Source of the DNA: Staphylococcus sp. KG4-3
GTDB taxonomy: Bacteria > Bacillota > Bacilli > Staphylococcales > Staphylococcaceae
DNA length: 64,000 bases
Assembly (NCBI RefSeq): GCF_033597815.2
Contig: NZ_CP166245.1
Coordinates: 1,364,001 to 1,428,000 of the forward strand
Reading direction: 5' to 3'
The translations under genes and the position numbers were made by a program. This document shows, in pieces, positions 1 to 8,284 of this stretch. The notes beneath the pieces are model-generated. The model was not told the origin of the DNA. It saw only the letters and a program-made list of their open reading frames with translations, and did not search any database. Numbering within the stretch: position 1 is the first letter of the stretch; each line of letters begins with the position of its first letter.

Positions 1-857
1 GAGATGGTCGCTCTATTTTAACGTCTGCTACTGAATCTACAACACATCCACAAATCGTTAAGGCGATGATAGGTAGAGATTTAGATAACCAATATCCTGA
101 AAGGGATTATAAGCAAGATGAATTAGTTCTTTCTGTTAAGGAGCTTAGTTCAAATGAGCATAATCTAAAATCGGTGCACTTTGAGTTGCATAAAGGAGAA
201 ATCTTAGGTTTTAGTGGGTTAATGGGTGCAGGTAGATCAGAGATTATGCGCGTGTTGTTTGGGCTAGATAAAGGAACTATGCAAGTAGAATTGAATGGTA
301 AAGAGATTTATATAAATAACCCTAACCAATCTATAAAACATGGTTTAGCTTTTATTACTGAAAATAGAAAAGAAGAAGGATTAGTTTTACAAGATTCTAT
401 TTTAGAGAATATATCACTACCTGCGCTAAAAAGTTTTTCAAAATCAGGCTTTCTAGCTCAAGGTTCAATGGAACAATATACACATCAAATGATTAAGCGA
501 TTAAATATTAAAGGCAAACAAGATGATGCGTGCATAGATTTGTCTGGTGGGAACCAACAAAAAGTAGTTTTAGCGAAATGGATAGCGACAGCACCACGTG
601 TATTGATTTTAGATGAGCCTACTAGAGGAATTGATGTAGGTGCTAAAAGAGAAATATATCAATTAATGAATGAACTTACAGAACGAGGAATGTCTATTAT
701 TATGATTTCATCAGAGTTACCTGAGGTTATTGGCATGAGTGACAATGTTGCTGTTGTCCATGAAGGTAACATTGTAGGGATATTAGATAAGGCATCATTA
801 TCTGAAGAACGTATTATGACTTTAGCTACTGGAGGGAAAATAAATGAATCAATCTAA
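1..857 (+). CDS. rbsA: Sugar (ribose-type) ABC transporter ATPase, 3' part
   Basis: The reading frame is open from base 3 with no start, so the 5' half lies outside the window; 284 C-terminal residues are visible. They hold the second nucleotide-binding domain of an RbsA/MglA-type double ATPase. The P-loop GLMGAGRS (about 219-242) has the R-for-K change typical of the C-terminal half of this family. The signature LSGGNQQK lies near 541-564 and the Walker B stretch ILDEPTRGID near 605-634. It would drive import through RbsC. The gene overlaps rbsC by 14 bases, which suggests translational coupling. Ribose is the best guess, but the family also carries other monosaccharides. Confidence 0.9.
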   Translation, partial: DGRSILTSATESTTHPQIVKAMIGRDLDNQYPERDYKQDELVLSVKELSSNEHNLKSVHFELHKGEILGFSGLMGAGRSEIMRVLFGLDKGTMQVELNGKEIYINNPNQSIKHGLAFITENRKEEGLVLQDSILENISLPALKSFSKSGFLAQGSMEQYTHQMIKRLNIKGKQDDACIDLSGGNQQKVVLAKWIATAPRVLILDEPTRGIDVGAKREIYQLMNELTERGMSIIMISSELPEVIGMSDNVAVVHEGNIVGILDKASLSEERIMTLATGGKINESI

Positions 858-1788
858 GTTATCTTTTTCATATTTAGAAAAAATTATACCATTTATTGGA
901 TTAATATTATTAGTCATTATTATAAGTGCATTAAACAGTGCTTTTTTAGAACCATCTAATTTGTTTAATTTATTAAGACAAGTATCCATTAATGGTTTAA
1001 TAGCATTTGGTATGACATTCGTCATTTTAACAGGGGGGATAGACCTATCAGTTGGTTCTACCCTTGCGTTATCTAGTGCGATGATAGCCATATTAATGGT
1101 ATCTGGTGTTGATTCAATTGTTGCGTTGTTAATTGGTTGTATCTTTGGTGCTATTTTAGGAGCGATTAATGGGCTTTTAATTACATTAGGTAAGATGGCG
1201 CCATTTATCGCAACTTTAGCAACAATGACCGTGTTTAGAGGTGTTACACTGGTTATTACTGATGGTAATCCGATTACAAATTTAAATGGTAGTTATGCAT
1301 TTCAACTATTTGGACGTGGCTACTTTATAGGTATACCTGTACCAGCAGTTACGATGTTTATCACATTTATTATTTTATATATTATTTTACATAAAACGGT
1401 GTTTGGTAGACAGACTTATGCTATGGGCGGTAATGAAAAAGCGGCATTTATCTCAGGAATCAAAGTAAATAAGTTGAAGGTTATGATATATAGTTTAGCT
1501 GGCTTAATGTCTGCGATGGCAGGAGCAATATTAACATCTCGTTTAAATTCTGCACAACCAACAGCGGGCATGTCATATGAATTAGACGCTATTGCAGCTG
1601 TAGTACTTGGTGGTACTTCACTTACAGGTGGTAAAGGACGCATTCTTGGCACATTAATCGGTGTGCTTATTATAGGCGTTCTAAACAATGGTTTAAACCT
1701 ATTGGGTGTGTCTTCATTTTATCAACAAGTCGTTAAAGGTGTTGTAATTATTATTGCAGTGCTAATAGATAGAAAGAATAAATCATAG
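844..1788 (+). CDS. rbsC: Ribose-type ABC transporter permease
   Basis: 314 residues, almost entirely hydrophobic, with eight to ten predicted membrane segments: the BPD_transp_2 permease family of monosaccharide importers. The family motif GGIDLSVGS lies near residues 62-70, and a conserved glycine-rich cytoplasmic loop (AAVVLGGTSLTGGKGRI) near 250-266. It forms the membrane channel with the preceding ATPase and the following binding protein. The start overlaps the end of rbsA. The gap to rbsB is 13 bases and holds the rbsB ribosome binding site. Confidence 0.92.
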   Translation: MNQSKLSFSYLEKIIPFIGLILLVIIISALNSAFLEPSNLFNLLRQVSINGLIAFGMTFVILTGGIDLSVGSTLALSSAMIAILMVSGVDSIVALLIGCIFGAILGAINGLLITLGKMAPFIATLATMTVFRGVTLVITDGNPITNLNGSYAFQLFGRGYFIGIPVPAVTMFITFIILYIILHKTVFGRQTYAMGGNEKAAFISGIKVNKLKVMIYSLAGLMSAMAGAILTSRLNSAQPTAGMSYELDAIAAVVLGGTSLTGGKGRILGTLIGVLIIGVLNNGLNLLGVSSFYQQVVKGVVIIIAVLIDRKNKS

Positions 1789-1801
1789 AGGAGGTCATTT
1801 A

Positions 1802-2716
1802 ATGAAAAAGGTATTTATTAGTGCTATTGCAATATTGTTACTTTTAGCAGGGTGTTCACTAGAATCTCCATTAGAAAATAATAACAAGGATAAATCAAAC
1901 AAGAAAAAATCTGAAGTTGTCATTGGCGTTAGTATATCTACGTTAAATAATCCGTTTTTTGTAAAAATAAAAGATGGTATTGAGGATGAAGCAAAAAAAC
2001 AAGGCGTTAAAGTGAAATTTGCCGATGCACAAGATGATGCAGCAAAACAATCAAATGACATAGATGATTTAATTCAACAAAACGTAGACTACCTTATCGT
2101 TAATCCAACAGATTCAGATGCGATTTCGGGTAGTATACAAATTGCGAATGATCAAAATATCCCAGTAATTACTTTAGATAGAGAAGTTGCTAAAGGGGAA
2201 GTAGCATCATTTATTGCTTCAGATAATGTTAAAGGTGGAGAAATGGGTGGCCAACTAATTGTAGAGCAATTCGGTAAAAATACGAAAGTTGCTGAATTAG
2301 AAGGTATACCTGGTGCAAGTGCAACGAGAGAACGTGGTAAAGGATTCCATAATGTAGCAGATAAATCACTTGATGTGGTATCGAAGCAAAGTGCTAAGTT
2401 CAATAGAACAGAAGGATTGAATGTGACGCAAAACATTATACAAGCACATCCAGATATCAAAGCTATTTTTGCGCAAAATGATGAAATGGCACTAGGTGCT
2501 GTAGAAGCGGTGGGTGATAAGGGTATCAAAGTTATTGGTTTTGATGGTAACGAGGATGCAATTAAGTCGGTAGAAAACAATAAATTATATGCTACTGTTG
2601 CGCAACAACCTCATTTAATGGGAGAGGAAAGCATTAAAACAGTAATGAATTTATTTGATGGTAAGAAAGTAGAGAAGAAAAACAAAATTCCATTAGAAAT
2701 GAAAAAACAAAATTAA
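1802..2716 (+). CDS. rbsB: Ribose-type ABC transporter substrate-binding lipoprotein
   Basis: 304 residues, the extracellular sugar receptor of the rbs importer. A short signal peptide ends in the lipobox LLAGC (Cys at about residue 19), followed by a polar linker rich in N, K and D. The mature part is a type I periplasmic-binding fold: IGVSISTLNNPFF opens it, with ATRERGKGF and IFAQNDEMALGAV further on, as in RbsB. A strong AGGAGG lies 7 bases before the ATG. It is the last gene of the operon and is followed by a hairpin terminator. No kinase or pyranase gene follows; such genes could lie before the window. Confidence 0.9.
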   Translation: MKKVFISAIAILLLLAGCSLESPLENNNKDKSNKKKSEVVIGVSISTLNNPFFVKIKDGIEDEAKKQGVKVKFADAQDDAAKQSNDIDDLIQQNVDYLIVNPTDSDAISGSIQIANDQNIPVITLDREVAKGEVASFIASDNVKGGEMGGQLIVEQFGKNTKVAELEGIPGASATRERGKGFHNVADKSLDVVSKQSAKFNRTEGLNVTQNIIQAHPDIKAIFAQNDEMALGAVEAVGDKGIKVIGFDGNEDAIKSVENNKLYATVAQQPHLMGEESIKTVMNLFDGKKVEKKNKIPLEMKKQN

Positions 2717-2734
2717 TTGATAATAATCTATAAT

Positions 2735-2767
2735 AAAGCCGGATGTAGCAAACACTACTCCGGCTTT
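2735..2767. terminator. Intrinsic terminator after rbsB
   Basis: A 9-bp perfect stem (AAAGCCGGA / TCCGGCTTT) with a 15-base loop sits 18 bases after the rbsB stop. T-rich sequence follows on both strands, so it may also stop msrA transcripts coming from the right. Confidence 0.8.
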
Positions 2768-2874
2768 AAAATTTATATAAATAGCTTTATTTCAGTTATT
2801 GCGTTGACACAAATTGACTATAAAATTAAAGTTACTACCATTTCAATGAAGTTAATAAAAGGATTTGATGTAAA

Positions 2875-3390
2875 TTAGATGTCTAAGCCTTTTTCATATT
2901 TTTGACGCTCTTGTTGTTCTTTTGCATAACGCTCAGGATTCTTTTTGTAAAAATCTTGATGTTCAGCTTCTGCTTCGTAAAATGTAGAAGCGGGTAGAAT
3001 TTGTGTTGCAATCGCTTTGTCTTTATCCATAGTATCCTTTAATTTCTCAATATAAATTTCTGCCAGTTCTTTTTGATCTTCATTTGTGTAGAAGATAGCA
3101 GTTTTGTATTGTGAACCTCTATCTTGGAATTGTCCGCCTTCATCAGAGGGATCTATTACAGAAAAGAAAATTTCTAATAATTTGTTGTAGGAAAACAATG
3201 CGACATCATATTCGATTTCCACAGTTTCCAAATGGCCGGTATTACCACTTTTGACTTGTTCATATGAAGGATTATCTACATGTCCTCCCATGTACCCAGA
3301 GGTTACTTTTTCTATGCCTTCAAATGTATCAAAGGGTTTAACCATACACCAAAAGCAACCTCCAGCGAAGTATGCTTTATTAATATTCAT
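2875..3390 (-). CDS. msrA: Peptide methionine-S-sulfoxide reductase
   Basis: 171 residues from the chosen start. It reduces methionine-S-sulfoxide in proteins with a catalytic cysteine. The active-site motif GGCFWC lies at residues 8-13; also visible are [21 protein letters not shown] and DRGSQY, both MsrA hallmarks. The frame is open further upstream, but the ATG at 3390 has AAAGG 9 bases before it and puts the catalytic motif at the usual distance from the N terminus. It is divergent from msrR, the arrangement after which msrR was named in S. aureus. No msrB follows. Confidence 0.93.
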   Translation of the reverse strand: MNINKAYFAGGCFWCMVKPFDTFEGIEKVTSGYMGGHVDNPSYEQVKSGNTGHLETVEIEYDVALFSYNKLLEIFFSVIDPSDEGGQFQDRGSQYKTAIFYTNEDQKELAEIYIEKLKDTMDKDKAIATQILPASTFYEAEAEHQDFYKKNPERYAKEQQERQKYEKGLDI

Positions 3391-3529
3391 GCTTAACATC
3401 CTTTCCGTATTAGACCTTAGTACCATATATAAAGATATCACTTGATTTTTATACTCTTTTTATATAACTTTAATATATGTTAATTATAGTACATAGCAGT
3501 GCAATTTTGAAGATATAAGGTTGATACTA

Positions 3530-4510
3530 ATGAATGAAGACAAACAAAGAAGTAATACAAACTCAAGCAACAACACTAAAGAAGCGCCTATGCGTAGGGT
3601 TAAGAAGAAGCGGATTAAGAAATTACCAATAATCATTTTAATTTTTATTGTGATTTTAGCAATTATCGTAGGTTATGCAGTACATGGTTACAATTCCGGT
3701 ATTAATTATGCAAAAGACCACGGGAAAACATTAAAGCAAGAAAAATTTAATGGTGCCGCTAAAAATGACGGTAAGATTACGGTAATGGTATTAGGAGCAG
3801 ACGCCGAAGACGGTGGTATTTCTAGAACAGATTCTATTATGATTGCTCAATACGATTATGTTAATAAAAAGATGAAGATGGTCTCTGTAATGCGTGATAT
3901 CTATGCTGACATTCCAGGAAATGGGCAACATAAGATTAACTCTGCATATTCCATCGGCGGACCAGAATTATTAAGACAAACGTTGAAGAAAAATTTAGGT
4001 ATTGATCCTGAATATTACGCTGTTTTAGATTTCACTGGTTTTGAAAAAATGATAGATGAACTGGAACCGAATGGTGTACCGATAGACGTTGAAAAAGACA
4101 TGTCAAAAAATATTGGCGTATCGTTGAAAAAAGGTCATCATCGTTTAAATGGTAAAGAGCTCTTAGGTTATGCTAGATTTAGACATGATCCTGAAGGAGA
4201 TTTTGGACGTGTCCGTAGACAGCAACAAGTGATGCAATCGCTAAAAGAGGAACTTGTGAGTGTAGATTCAATTCTCAAGTTACCTAGAGTTGCAGGTATT
4301 TTAAGAGGCTATTTAAACACCAATATGCCGGATTCTGCATTGGTGCAATCAGGGTTGAATTTCGGTATTCGTGGCGATAAGAATGTAGATTCTATAACAT
4401 TACCAATTAAGGGTACTTATCAAGATATCCAGTCACCAACGGATGGCAGTGCTTTAGAAATTGATAAAGAGAAAAACAAAGAAGCAGTTAAGAAATTCTT
4501 GGATGAATAG
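3530..4510 (+). CDS. msrR: LytR-CpsA-Psr family protein MsrR
   Basis: 326 residues. The N terminus has a cytoplasmic tail rich in K and R, one membrane helix (about residues 33-55) and then an extracellular LCP domain. Visible LCP motifs are [38 protein letters not shown] and the arginine-rich [23 protein letters not shown] enzymes attach wall teichoic acid or other glycopolymers to peptidoglycan from a lipid carrier; in S. aureus MsrR is one of three such proteins. The ATG at 3530 is preceded by AAGG at about 10 bases. An in-frame TTG at 3521 has no ribosome binding site at a usable distance. Confidence 0.9.
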   Translation: MNEDKQRSNTNSSNNTKEAPMRRVKKKRIKKLPIIILIFIVILAIIVGYAVHGYNSGINYAKDHGKTLKQEKFNGAAKNDGKITVMVLGADAEDGGISRTDSIMIAQYDYVNKKMKMVSVMRDIYADIPGNGQHKINSAYSIGGPELLRQTLKKNLGIDPEYYAVLDFTGFEKMIDELEPNGVPIDVEKDMSKNIGVSLKKGHHRLNGKELLGYARFRHDPEGDFGRVRRQQQVMQSLKEELVSVDSILKLPRVAGILRGYLNTNMPDSALVQSGLNFGIRGDKNVDSITLPIKGTYQDIQSPTDGSALEIDKEKNKEAVKKFLDE

Positions 4511-4625
4511 TATTGTTGCTATGTAAGTGTGAGACAAAGAAGTAATTCAGTACTTGATTTTTATCATATTTCGTTAGTCTGTTCGAGTAAATATATTTAG
4601 CAAGAAGTATAGAATGGTGAAGTTT

Positions 4626-4655
4626 TTGCATTTTTACGCAGTATGATGTTATAAT
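4626..4655 (+). promoter_or_regulatory. Promoter of the antitoxin RNA
   Basis: TTGCAT (4626-4631), an 18-base spacer and a perfect TATAAT (4650-4655). Transcription would start near 4661-4663 and run into the hairpin at 4691-4727, giving an RNA of about 65 bases. Confidence 0.7.
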
Positions 4656-4661
4656 AGATTT

Positions 4662-4727
4662 AACGAAAAAGATTAGCATTAATACACCAATCCCCCTCGC
4701 TACTGTCATAGTGAGGGGGATTTTTTA
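4662..4727 (+). ncRNA. Candidate type I antitoxin RNA (Fst/par RNA II-like)
   Basis: A short transcript unit with its own consensus promoter and a GC-rich intrinsic terminator (stem TCCCCCTC / GAGGGGGA, then TTTTTT). Bases 4662-4675 repeat exactly the 14 bases at 4829-4842, and 4680-4688 repeat the 9 bases at 4848-4856. Those two blocks are the antisense of the toxin gene's start region and Shine-Dalgarno. The RNA can therefore pair in two blocks with the toxin mRNA and cover its ribosome binding site. This layout, including the length, matches RNA II of the enterococcal pAD1 par locus, where direct repeats let the two convergent RNAs pair in trans. Confidence 0.72.
4691..4727. terminator. 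Shared terminator of the toxin-antitoxin pair
   Basis: The stem TCCCCCTC-(G/C)-CTA...TAGTGAGGGGGA is followed by TTTTTT on the plus strand, so it clearly ends the antitoxin RNA. The toxin transcript runs into it from the other side and could end there too, as in par loci. The minus-strand side lacks a good T run. Confidence 0.75.
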
Positions 4728-4741
4728 TAGTGTTGGCTATT

Positions 4742-4895
4742 GTCGCCTATGAGTTATCTATCGCGTTTACTTAGCCAGTAAGTAAAATATGCGATGGCGC
4801 AGCCACTGATGACTGGCGCAATGATGTGAACGAAAAAGATTAACAAATAATACACCTCCTCTCTACGTCGAACTGACGCCTGAGAGATAGGCGAC
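4742..4895 (-). other. Long-range complementary ends of the toxin mRNA
   Basis: Near its 5' end the toxin mRNA carries GTCGCCTAT (minus strand of 4887-4895). Just after the stop codon it carries the perfect complement ATAGGCGAC (minus strand of 4742-4750). The 9-bp pairing would bring the ends together and could hold the message in a closed form, as known for several type I toxin mRNAs. A short local hairpin CGCCT/AGGCG also sits in the 5' leader. Pairing is seen in the sequence; its role is inferred. Confidence 0.5.
4754..4846 (-). CDS. Fst-like type I toxin, small membrane peptide
   Basis: A peptide of 30 residues starting with TTG at 4846. AGGAGG (4855-4860 on the plus strand as CCTCCT) lies 8 bases before it. 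One hydrophobic helix contains IIAPVISGC, close to the IAPIFVG stretch of Fst and its Firmicute relatives, and a charged tail SKRDR ends it. This shape is the Fst/Ldr toxin family, which damages the membrane when over-translated. Longer in-frame starts exist upstream (a 71-residue frame to 4969), but they have no comparable ribosome binding site and run through the promoter. The antisense antitoxin lies 3' and converges on it. Confidence 0.78.
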   Translation of the reverse strand: MLIFFVHIIAPVISGCAIAYFTYWLSKRDR

Positions 4896-4901
4896 TTCAT
4901 T

Positions 4902-4910
4902 ATTATACCA
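4902..4910 (-). promoter_or_regulatory. Extended -10 of the toxin gene
   Basis: The minus strand reads TGGTATAAT, an extended -10 element. A TTGGGA 15 bases upstream is a weak -35, and it lies inside the repeat copy at 4911-4977. The transcript would start near 4896, giving a leader of about 50 bases before the TTG start. Confidence 0.5.
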
Positions 4911-4977
4911 TAAAGTCCCACTTCCCAATTTATTGAGTTAGTGGGACTTATGCATGAGTAATAGCTCAAGTAAATCT
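4911..4977. repeat. Dispersed hairpin repeat, copy A
   Basis: A 67-base unit with a strong outer stem (TAAGTCCCAC-like arm against GTGGGACTTA) and a smaller TGAG/CTCA stem. A second copy of about 80 percent identity lies at 6696-6763. Copy A forms the upstream edge of the toxin-antitoxin locus. Confidence 0.7.
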
Positions 4978-5100
4978 TTTATCTTCAGAGATAGGATGGT
5001 GAAATATTTTTTAAAAAATTGGATTTTTGCTCTATTTTTTGGTGCAAGATTCTTATTTTTAGACAAGATGAGCTTATATTCTGTAATAGAATGATTATTA

Positions 5101-5286
5101 CTACTGGTCAGATTTTCTAACTCCTGCAACCCCATAATGTGATGATTTCATTTCTTCTATAACTACTTGGATTGCTTCTTTATTAGCACCAGTTGTTTTT
5201 TCAACTGCATTTGTTACTTCACTTACTAAGTCTTTGAGTTGTTCATCTGAACGACCTTCTAATAATTTTACATTTACGATTGGCAT
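5101..5286 (-). CDS. 4-oxalocrotonate tautomerase family protein
   Basis: 61 residues starting MPIVNVKLLEGR. Removal of Met exposes Pro1, the catalytic base of this superfamily; the length of about 60 is typical, and such proteins assemble as hexamers. The C-terminal region VIEEMKSSHYGVAG matches the family. A ribosome binding site AGGAGG lies just before the ATG. The physiological substrate in staphylococci is not known from sequence. It is divergent from the SOS polymerase gene. Confidence 0.88.
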   Translation of the reverse strand: MPIVNVKLLEGRSDEQLKDLVSEVTNAVEKTTGANKEAIQVVIEEMKSSHYGVAGVRKSDQ

Positions 5287-5359
5287 ATGTAATTCCTCCT
5301 AAAATAATTTAAAGATATTATATCACGAAAATTCGAAAAATTATAAAAATAGGCAACAG

Positions 5360-5371
5360 GAACACATGTTC
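5360..5371. promoter_or_regulatory. LexA (SOS) box 1
   Basis: GAAC-ACAT-GTTC, a perfect match to the Gram-positive LexA core GAAC-N4-GTTC. It lies upstream of the -35 of the polymerase promoter. Confidence 0.75.
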
Positions 5372-5379
5372 TTTTTATA

Positions 5380-5408
5380 TTGATTAAGAACATGCGTTCG
5401 TATATAAT
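5380..5408 (+). promoter_or_regulatory. Promoter of the Y-family polymerase with LexA box 2
   Basis: TTGATT (5380-5385), a 17-base spacer and TATAAT (5403-5408). A second LexA box GAAC-ATGC-GTTC (5388-5399) lies inside the spacer, so bound LexA would block RNA polymerase. Confidence 0.8.
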
Positions 5409-5435
5409 AGAGTTAATTCAGGGAGGTTGTTTGAT

Positions 5436-6698
5436 ATGTATGATTATAATCTAGTGGAAGAAAGAGACATCTTGTGTATAGATCAAAAGAGTTTCTTTGC
5501 GAGTGTATCTTGTATTCAAAAAGGATTAGACCCTACTACTGAAAAATTAGCAGTGGTTGCTGACACTAAAAGACAAGGTTCAGTAGTATTAGCTGCCACA
5601 GGACCACTAAAAGCACTAGGTATCAAAACTGGATCTAGATTATTTGAAATACCACATAGAAATGACATTTATATAATTAATCCAAGCATGCGAAAATATT
5701 TGGAAGTTTCTATAGAAATATCAAAAATTGCATTGCAATATATTGCACCAGAAGACTTACATCAGTACAGTATAGACGAGTTCTTTATGGATGTGACGAA
5801 TAGTTATCATAGATTTAGTAGTACGGTTCATTCATTTTGTCAAAAATTACAACTTGAAATTAAAGAAGCAACAGGTATTAATTGTTCAATAGGCATAGGC
5901 TCAAATATGTTATTGAGTAAAATTGCAATGGATATAGAAGCCAAACATAACGATAGTTTAATTGCAGAATGGCGTTATCAAGATGTACCTAAAAAACTTT
6001 GGCCAATTCAACCATTGAGCAAATTTTGGGGGATTAGCAGAAGAACAGAGGCTAAATTGAATAAAAGAGGAATTTTTACTGTTGGCGACCTAGCACATTA
6101 TTCTTATACGTATTTAAAAAGAGACTTAGGTGTCGTTGGTATCGATTTACATTTACATGCAAATGGAATTGATGAAAGTAGAGTGCGAGATAAATATAAA
6201 GTGATGAATCCATCTATTTGTAAGAGTCAAATACTCATGCGAGATTATCGGTACAGCGAAGCCAAAGTAGTTATGCGTGAATTGATTGAGGATGTTGCTA
6301 GTCGTGTTAGAGGAAGAAATCAATTAGCTAAGACGATTCACTTTTCATTTGGTTACAGTGATGAAGGTGGTGTAAGCAAACAGTATACGTTAGAAGATCC
6401 AACAAATCTAGAAGATAACATGTACAAAGTGGTTGAAGGTTTTGCAGATGAATTATGTGACCATTATGCATTATTTCGTACAGTAAGTATTTCTTTAACT
6501 CAGTTCATCGATGAGAAAGATAGACAATTGAATTTATTTATTGATGAGTACGAAAGAAAAAGAAATGAAAAGCTAGCTAAAACTATAGACGCCTTACATC
6601 GGAAATTTGGACGAGGAATTGTATCTAGAGCGGTATCTTATACAGATGCAGGTACAAAACATGGTCGTCTTGGTCTTATGGCAGGCCATAAAATGTAA
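5436..6698 (+). CDS. Y-family DNA polymerase (UvrX/YqjW-like), SOS-regulated
   Basis: 420 residues. UmuC-type catalytic core: the first acidic motif IDQKSFFASV has Asp at residue 16, and YSIDEFFMDV has Asp114-Glu115. Central GIGSNMLLSKIAMD and the helix-hairpin region are also visible. Near residue 364 the stretch QLNLF fits a beta-clamp-binding motif. It resembles UvrX and YqjW more than classical DinB. Expected role: error-prone bypass of DNA damage. The ATG at 5436 has GGGAGG 9 bases upstream; an in-frame TTG at 5427 touches that site and is unlikely. Two LexA boxes lie in the promoter. The stop codon overlaps repeat copy B. Confidence 0.9.
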   Translation: MYDYNLVEERDILCIDQKSFFASVSCIQKGLDPTTEKLAVVADTKRQGSVVLAATGPLKALGIKTGSRLFEIPHRNDIYIINPSMRKYLEVSIEISKIALQYIAPEDLHQYSIDEFFMDVTNSYHRFSSTVHSFCQKLQLEIKEATGINCSIGIGSNMLLSKIAMDIEAKHNDSLIAEWRYQDVPKKLWPIQPLSKFWGISRRTEAKLNKRGIFTVGDLAHYSYTYLKRDLGVVGIDLHLHANGIDESRVRDKYKVMNPSICKSQILMRDYRYSEAKVVMRELIEDVASRVRGRNQLAKTIHFSFGYSDEGGVSKQYTLEDPTNLEDNMYKVVEGFADELCDHYALFRTVSISLTQFIDEKDRQLNLFIDEYERKRNEKLAKTIDALHRKFGRGIVSRAVSYTDAGTKHGRLGLMAGHKM

Positions 6699-6763
6699 AG
6701 TCTCACTTCTCAATTTAGTTGAGATAGTGGGAGTTATGAATGAGCAATAGCTCACATAAACCT
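6696..6763. repeat. Dispersed hairpin repeat, copy B
   Basis: A second copy of the unit at 4911-4977, about 80 percent identical, with the same paired arms partly degraded. It begins exactly at the TAA stop of the polymerase gene, so the two copies flank the tautomerase-polymerase pair in the same orientation. Confidence 0.68.
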
Positions 6764-6790
6764 AAAAACCATTGTTTAAACTATTAAACT

Positions 6791-6825
6791 AGTGGGGCTA
6801 CGAAAAATGATTTCGTAGCCCCACT
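6791..6825. terminator. Bidirectional terminator between polymerase and tyrA
   Basis: A 15-bp perfect stem AGTGGGGCTACGAAA / TTTCGTAGCCCCACT with a 5-base loop. It separates the convergent polymerase gene and tyrA. Confidence 0.88.
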
Positions 6826-6841
6826 TATAAAATTTCATATA

Positions 6842-7933
6842 TTAACCAATATAAGTATCAAAATCATTGAGTGCCTCAGCGCCAGCTTTACGGTCATCAG
6901 GATTTTTAAAACTAATACGCAATGCCCCGTATATATCTTCGCGAACTTCTAAAATTCTAAGGTTGCTTATAGAAATATTATGTAAACTCAGAATGTTTGT
7001 CACTTTGCTAATCATACCTGGTTTATCTGGAATATCGACATATAGATCATACTCCACAGAAAGCGCTCCTTGTTGTTTAAGGGGAAGTTCATCACGATAA
7101 GTTTTAGCATCATTAAAGAAAGCATGAAGGTCTTCGGCGTTATTACGCTCAATTAACGATATAACTTCTCCCATTTGCTCTTTCCATTCTTTTAAGATGC
7201 TTAATATAGTGTCTTTATTCTCAACTGTAATATCACGCCACATAATTGGGTTACTGCTTGCAATTCTAGTGATATCTCTAAAACCACCAGCAGCCAATGT
7301 TTTCACTAAAGCAGAATCATCCACATGTTGAGCATTTAAATGAACCAAACTTGAAGCGATAATGTGAGGGACATGACTGACAATCCCAGTAACAAAATCA
7401 TGTTCTTCTGCAGTTGTTGAAATGAATTTAGCATCAGTTGTTTTCAATAGATCTTGGATTTCTTCAAAAGCTAGATCATTAGCTGGTTCATTATGCACGA
7501 GTATATAAAAAGCATTTTCAAACAAATGTTTTTTAGCATTTAGTACACCAGACTTATGACTCCCAGCCATTGGATGGCCACCGATAAGGTGAATATCACG
7601 TTTTAAAAGAAATTGTTCATACTGTTGAATCGTTGATTTTGTACTACCAGTATCTGTAATAATAACGTTTTTCTTTAATTGATAGCTTGGTAATTCTTGT
7701 AAGTATTTTATTGTTTGTTGTACGGGTGTTGCATATATAATGATATCTGCATTTTCGACGCTTGATTTATAGTCTGTCGATTGAAAATCAATGATACCAA
7801 TAGATAAAGCTTTATCTAATTGAGATGTATCAGCATCAAATGCTGTAATTTCTATATCATTATGATAGTATCTTAAATTACTCGCTAGACTGCCGCCGAT
7901 TAGGCCGAGCCCAACGAAAAGTATTTGTTTCAT
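6842..7933 (-). CDS. tyrA: Prephenate dehydrogenase
   Basis: 363 residues. It oxidises prephenate to 4-hydroxyphenylpyruvate with NAD, committing carbon to tyrosine. The N-terminal Rossmann motif GLGLIGGS is at residues 8-15, [12 protein letters not shown] carries the conserved active-site histidine region, and a C-terminal ACT domain ([19 protein letters not shown]) suggests feedback control. The ATG at 7933 has GAGGTG about 9 bases upstream; the frame extends seven codons further without a better site. It stands alone, away from the trp genes, with a CodY-like box just upstream. Confidence 0.92.
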   Translation of the reverse strand: MKQILFVGLGLIGGSLASNLRYYHNDIEITAFDADTSQLDKALSIGIIDFQSTDYKSSVENADIIIYATPVQQTIKYLQELPSYQLKKNVIITDTGSTKSTIQQYEQFLLKRDIHLIGGHPMAGSHKSGVLNAKKHLFENAFYILVHNEPANDLAFEEIQDLLKTTDAKFISTTAEEHDFVTGIVSHVPHIIASSLVHLNAQHVDDSALVKTLAAGGFRDITRIASSNPIMWRDITVENKDTILSILKEWKEQMGEVISLIERNNAEDLHAFFNDAKTYRDELPLKQQGALSVEYDLYVDIPDKPGMISKVTNILSLHNISISNLRILEVREDIYGALRISFKNPDDRKAGAEALNDFDTYIG

Positions 7934-7954
7934 TAAGCGAATCACCTCTATCAA

Positions 7955-7969
7955 AATTTTCAGAATAGT
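7955..7969. promoter_or_regulatory. Possible CodY box upstream of tyrA
   Basis: AATTTTCAGAATAGT matches 13 of 15 positions of the CodY consensus AATTTTCWGAAAATT and lies 21 bases before the tyrA start. Chance matches are common in AT-rich DNA. The remaining 315 bases to the next gene hold no other signal I trust. Confidence 0.4.
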
Positions 7970-8284
7970 AATATTGTATAGTAGGTATTACTAATACGCA
8001 ATACGTGATGAAATTTTTGCTTCACCACTAATGATATTTTACGAACTTTAAAATCATGGTGATAATATTATTGGAAATGAATTGTTAGAGCTGACAATAC
8101 GAAATATTACTTAACACAAATAGATAAGAAATGAATATGTAAAACATTAGAACATAAACCAAATAGAATTATGCTAAAGTAAGAGAAAGTAAACAATGTA
8201 CAACGTAATAAATGATAAGGATAGTGATAATTTGTAAATATGACTATTTACAATGATATTCAAAAAATAAAGGGAGTGTAAAAT

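Noticed and set aside
2152..2580. 142-codon frame opposite rbsB
   Set aside because: Antisense shadow of the binding protein gene, Ser- and Pro-rich translation, no ribosome binding site.
4488..4709. 73-codon minus-strand frame after msrR
   Set aside because: It crosses the msrR stop, the antitoxin promoter and the terminator, has no ribosome binding site, and its translation has no protein-like pattern.
4938..5135. 65-codon minus-strand frame between the toxin and the tautomerase
   Set aside because: It overlaps the 3' end of the tautomerase gene and the hairpin repeat, and has no ribosome binding site.
5320..5340. CodY-like match near the tautomerase promoter
   Set aside because: Only about 11 of 15 positions agree, which is expected by chance at this base composition.
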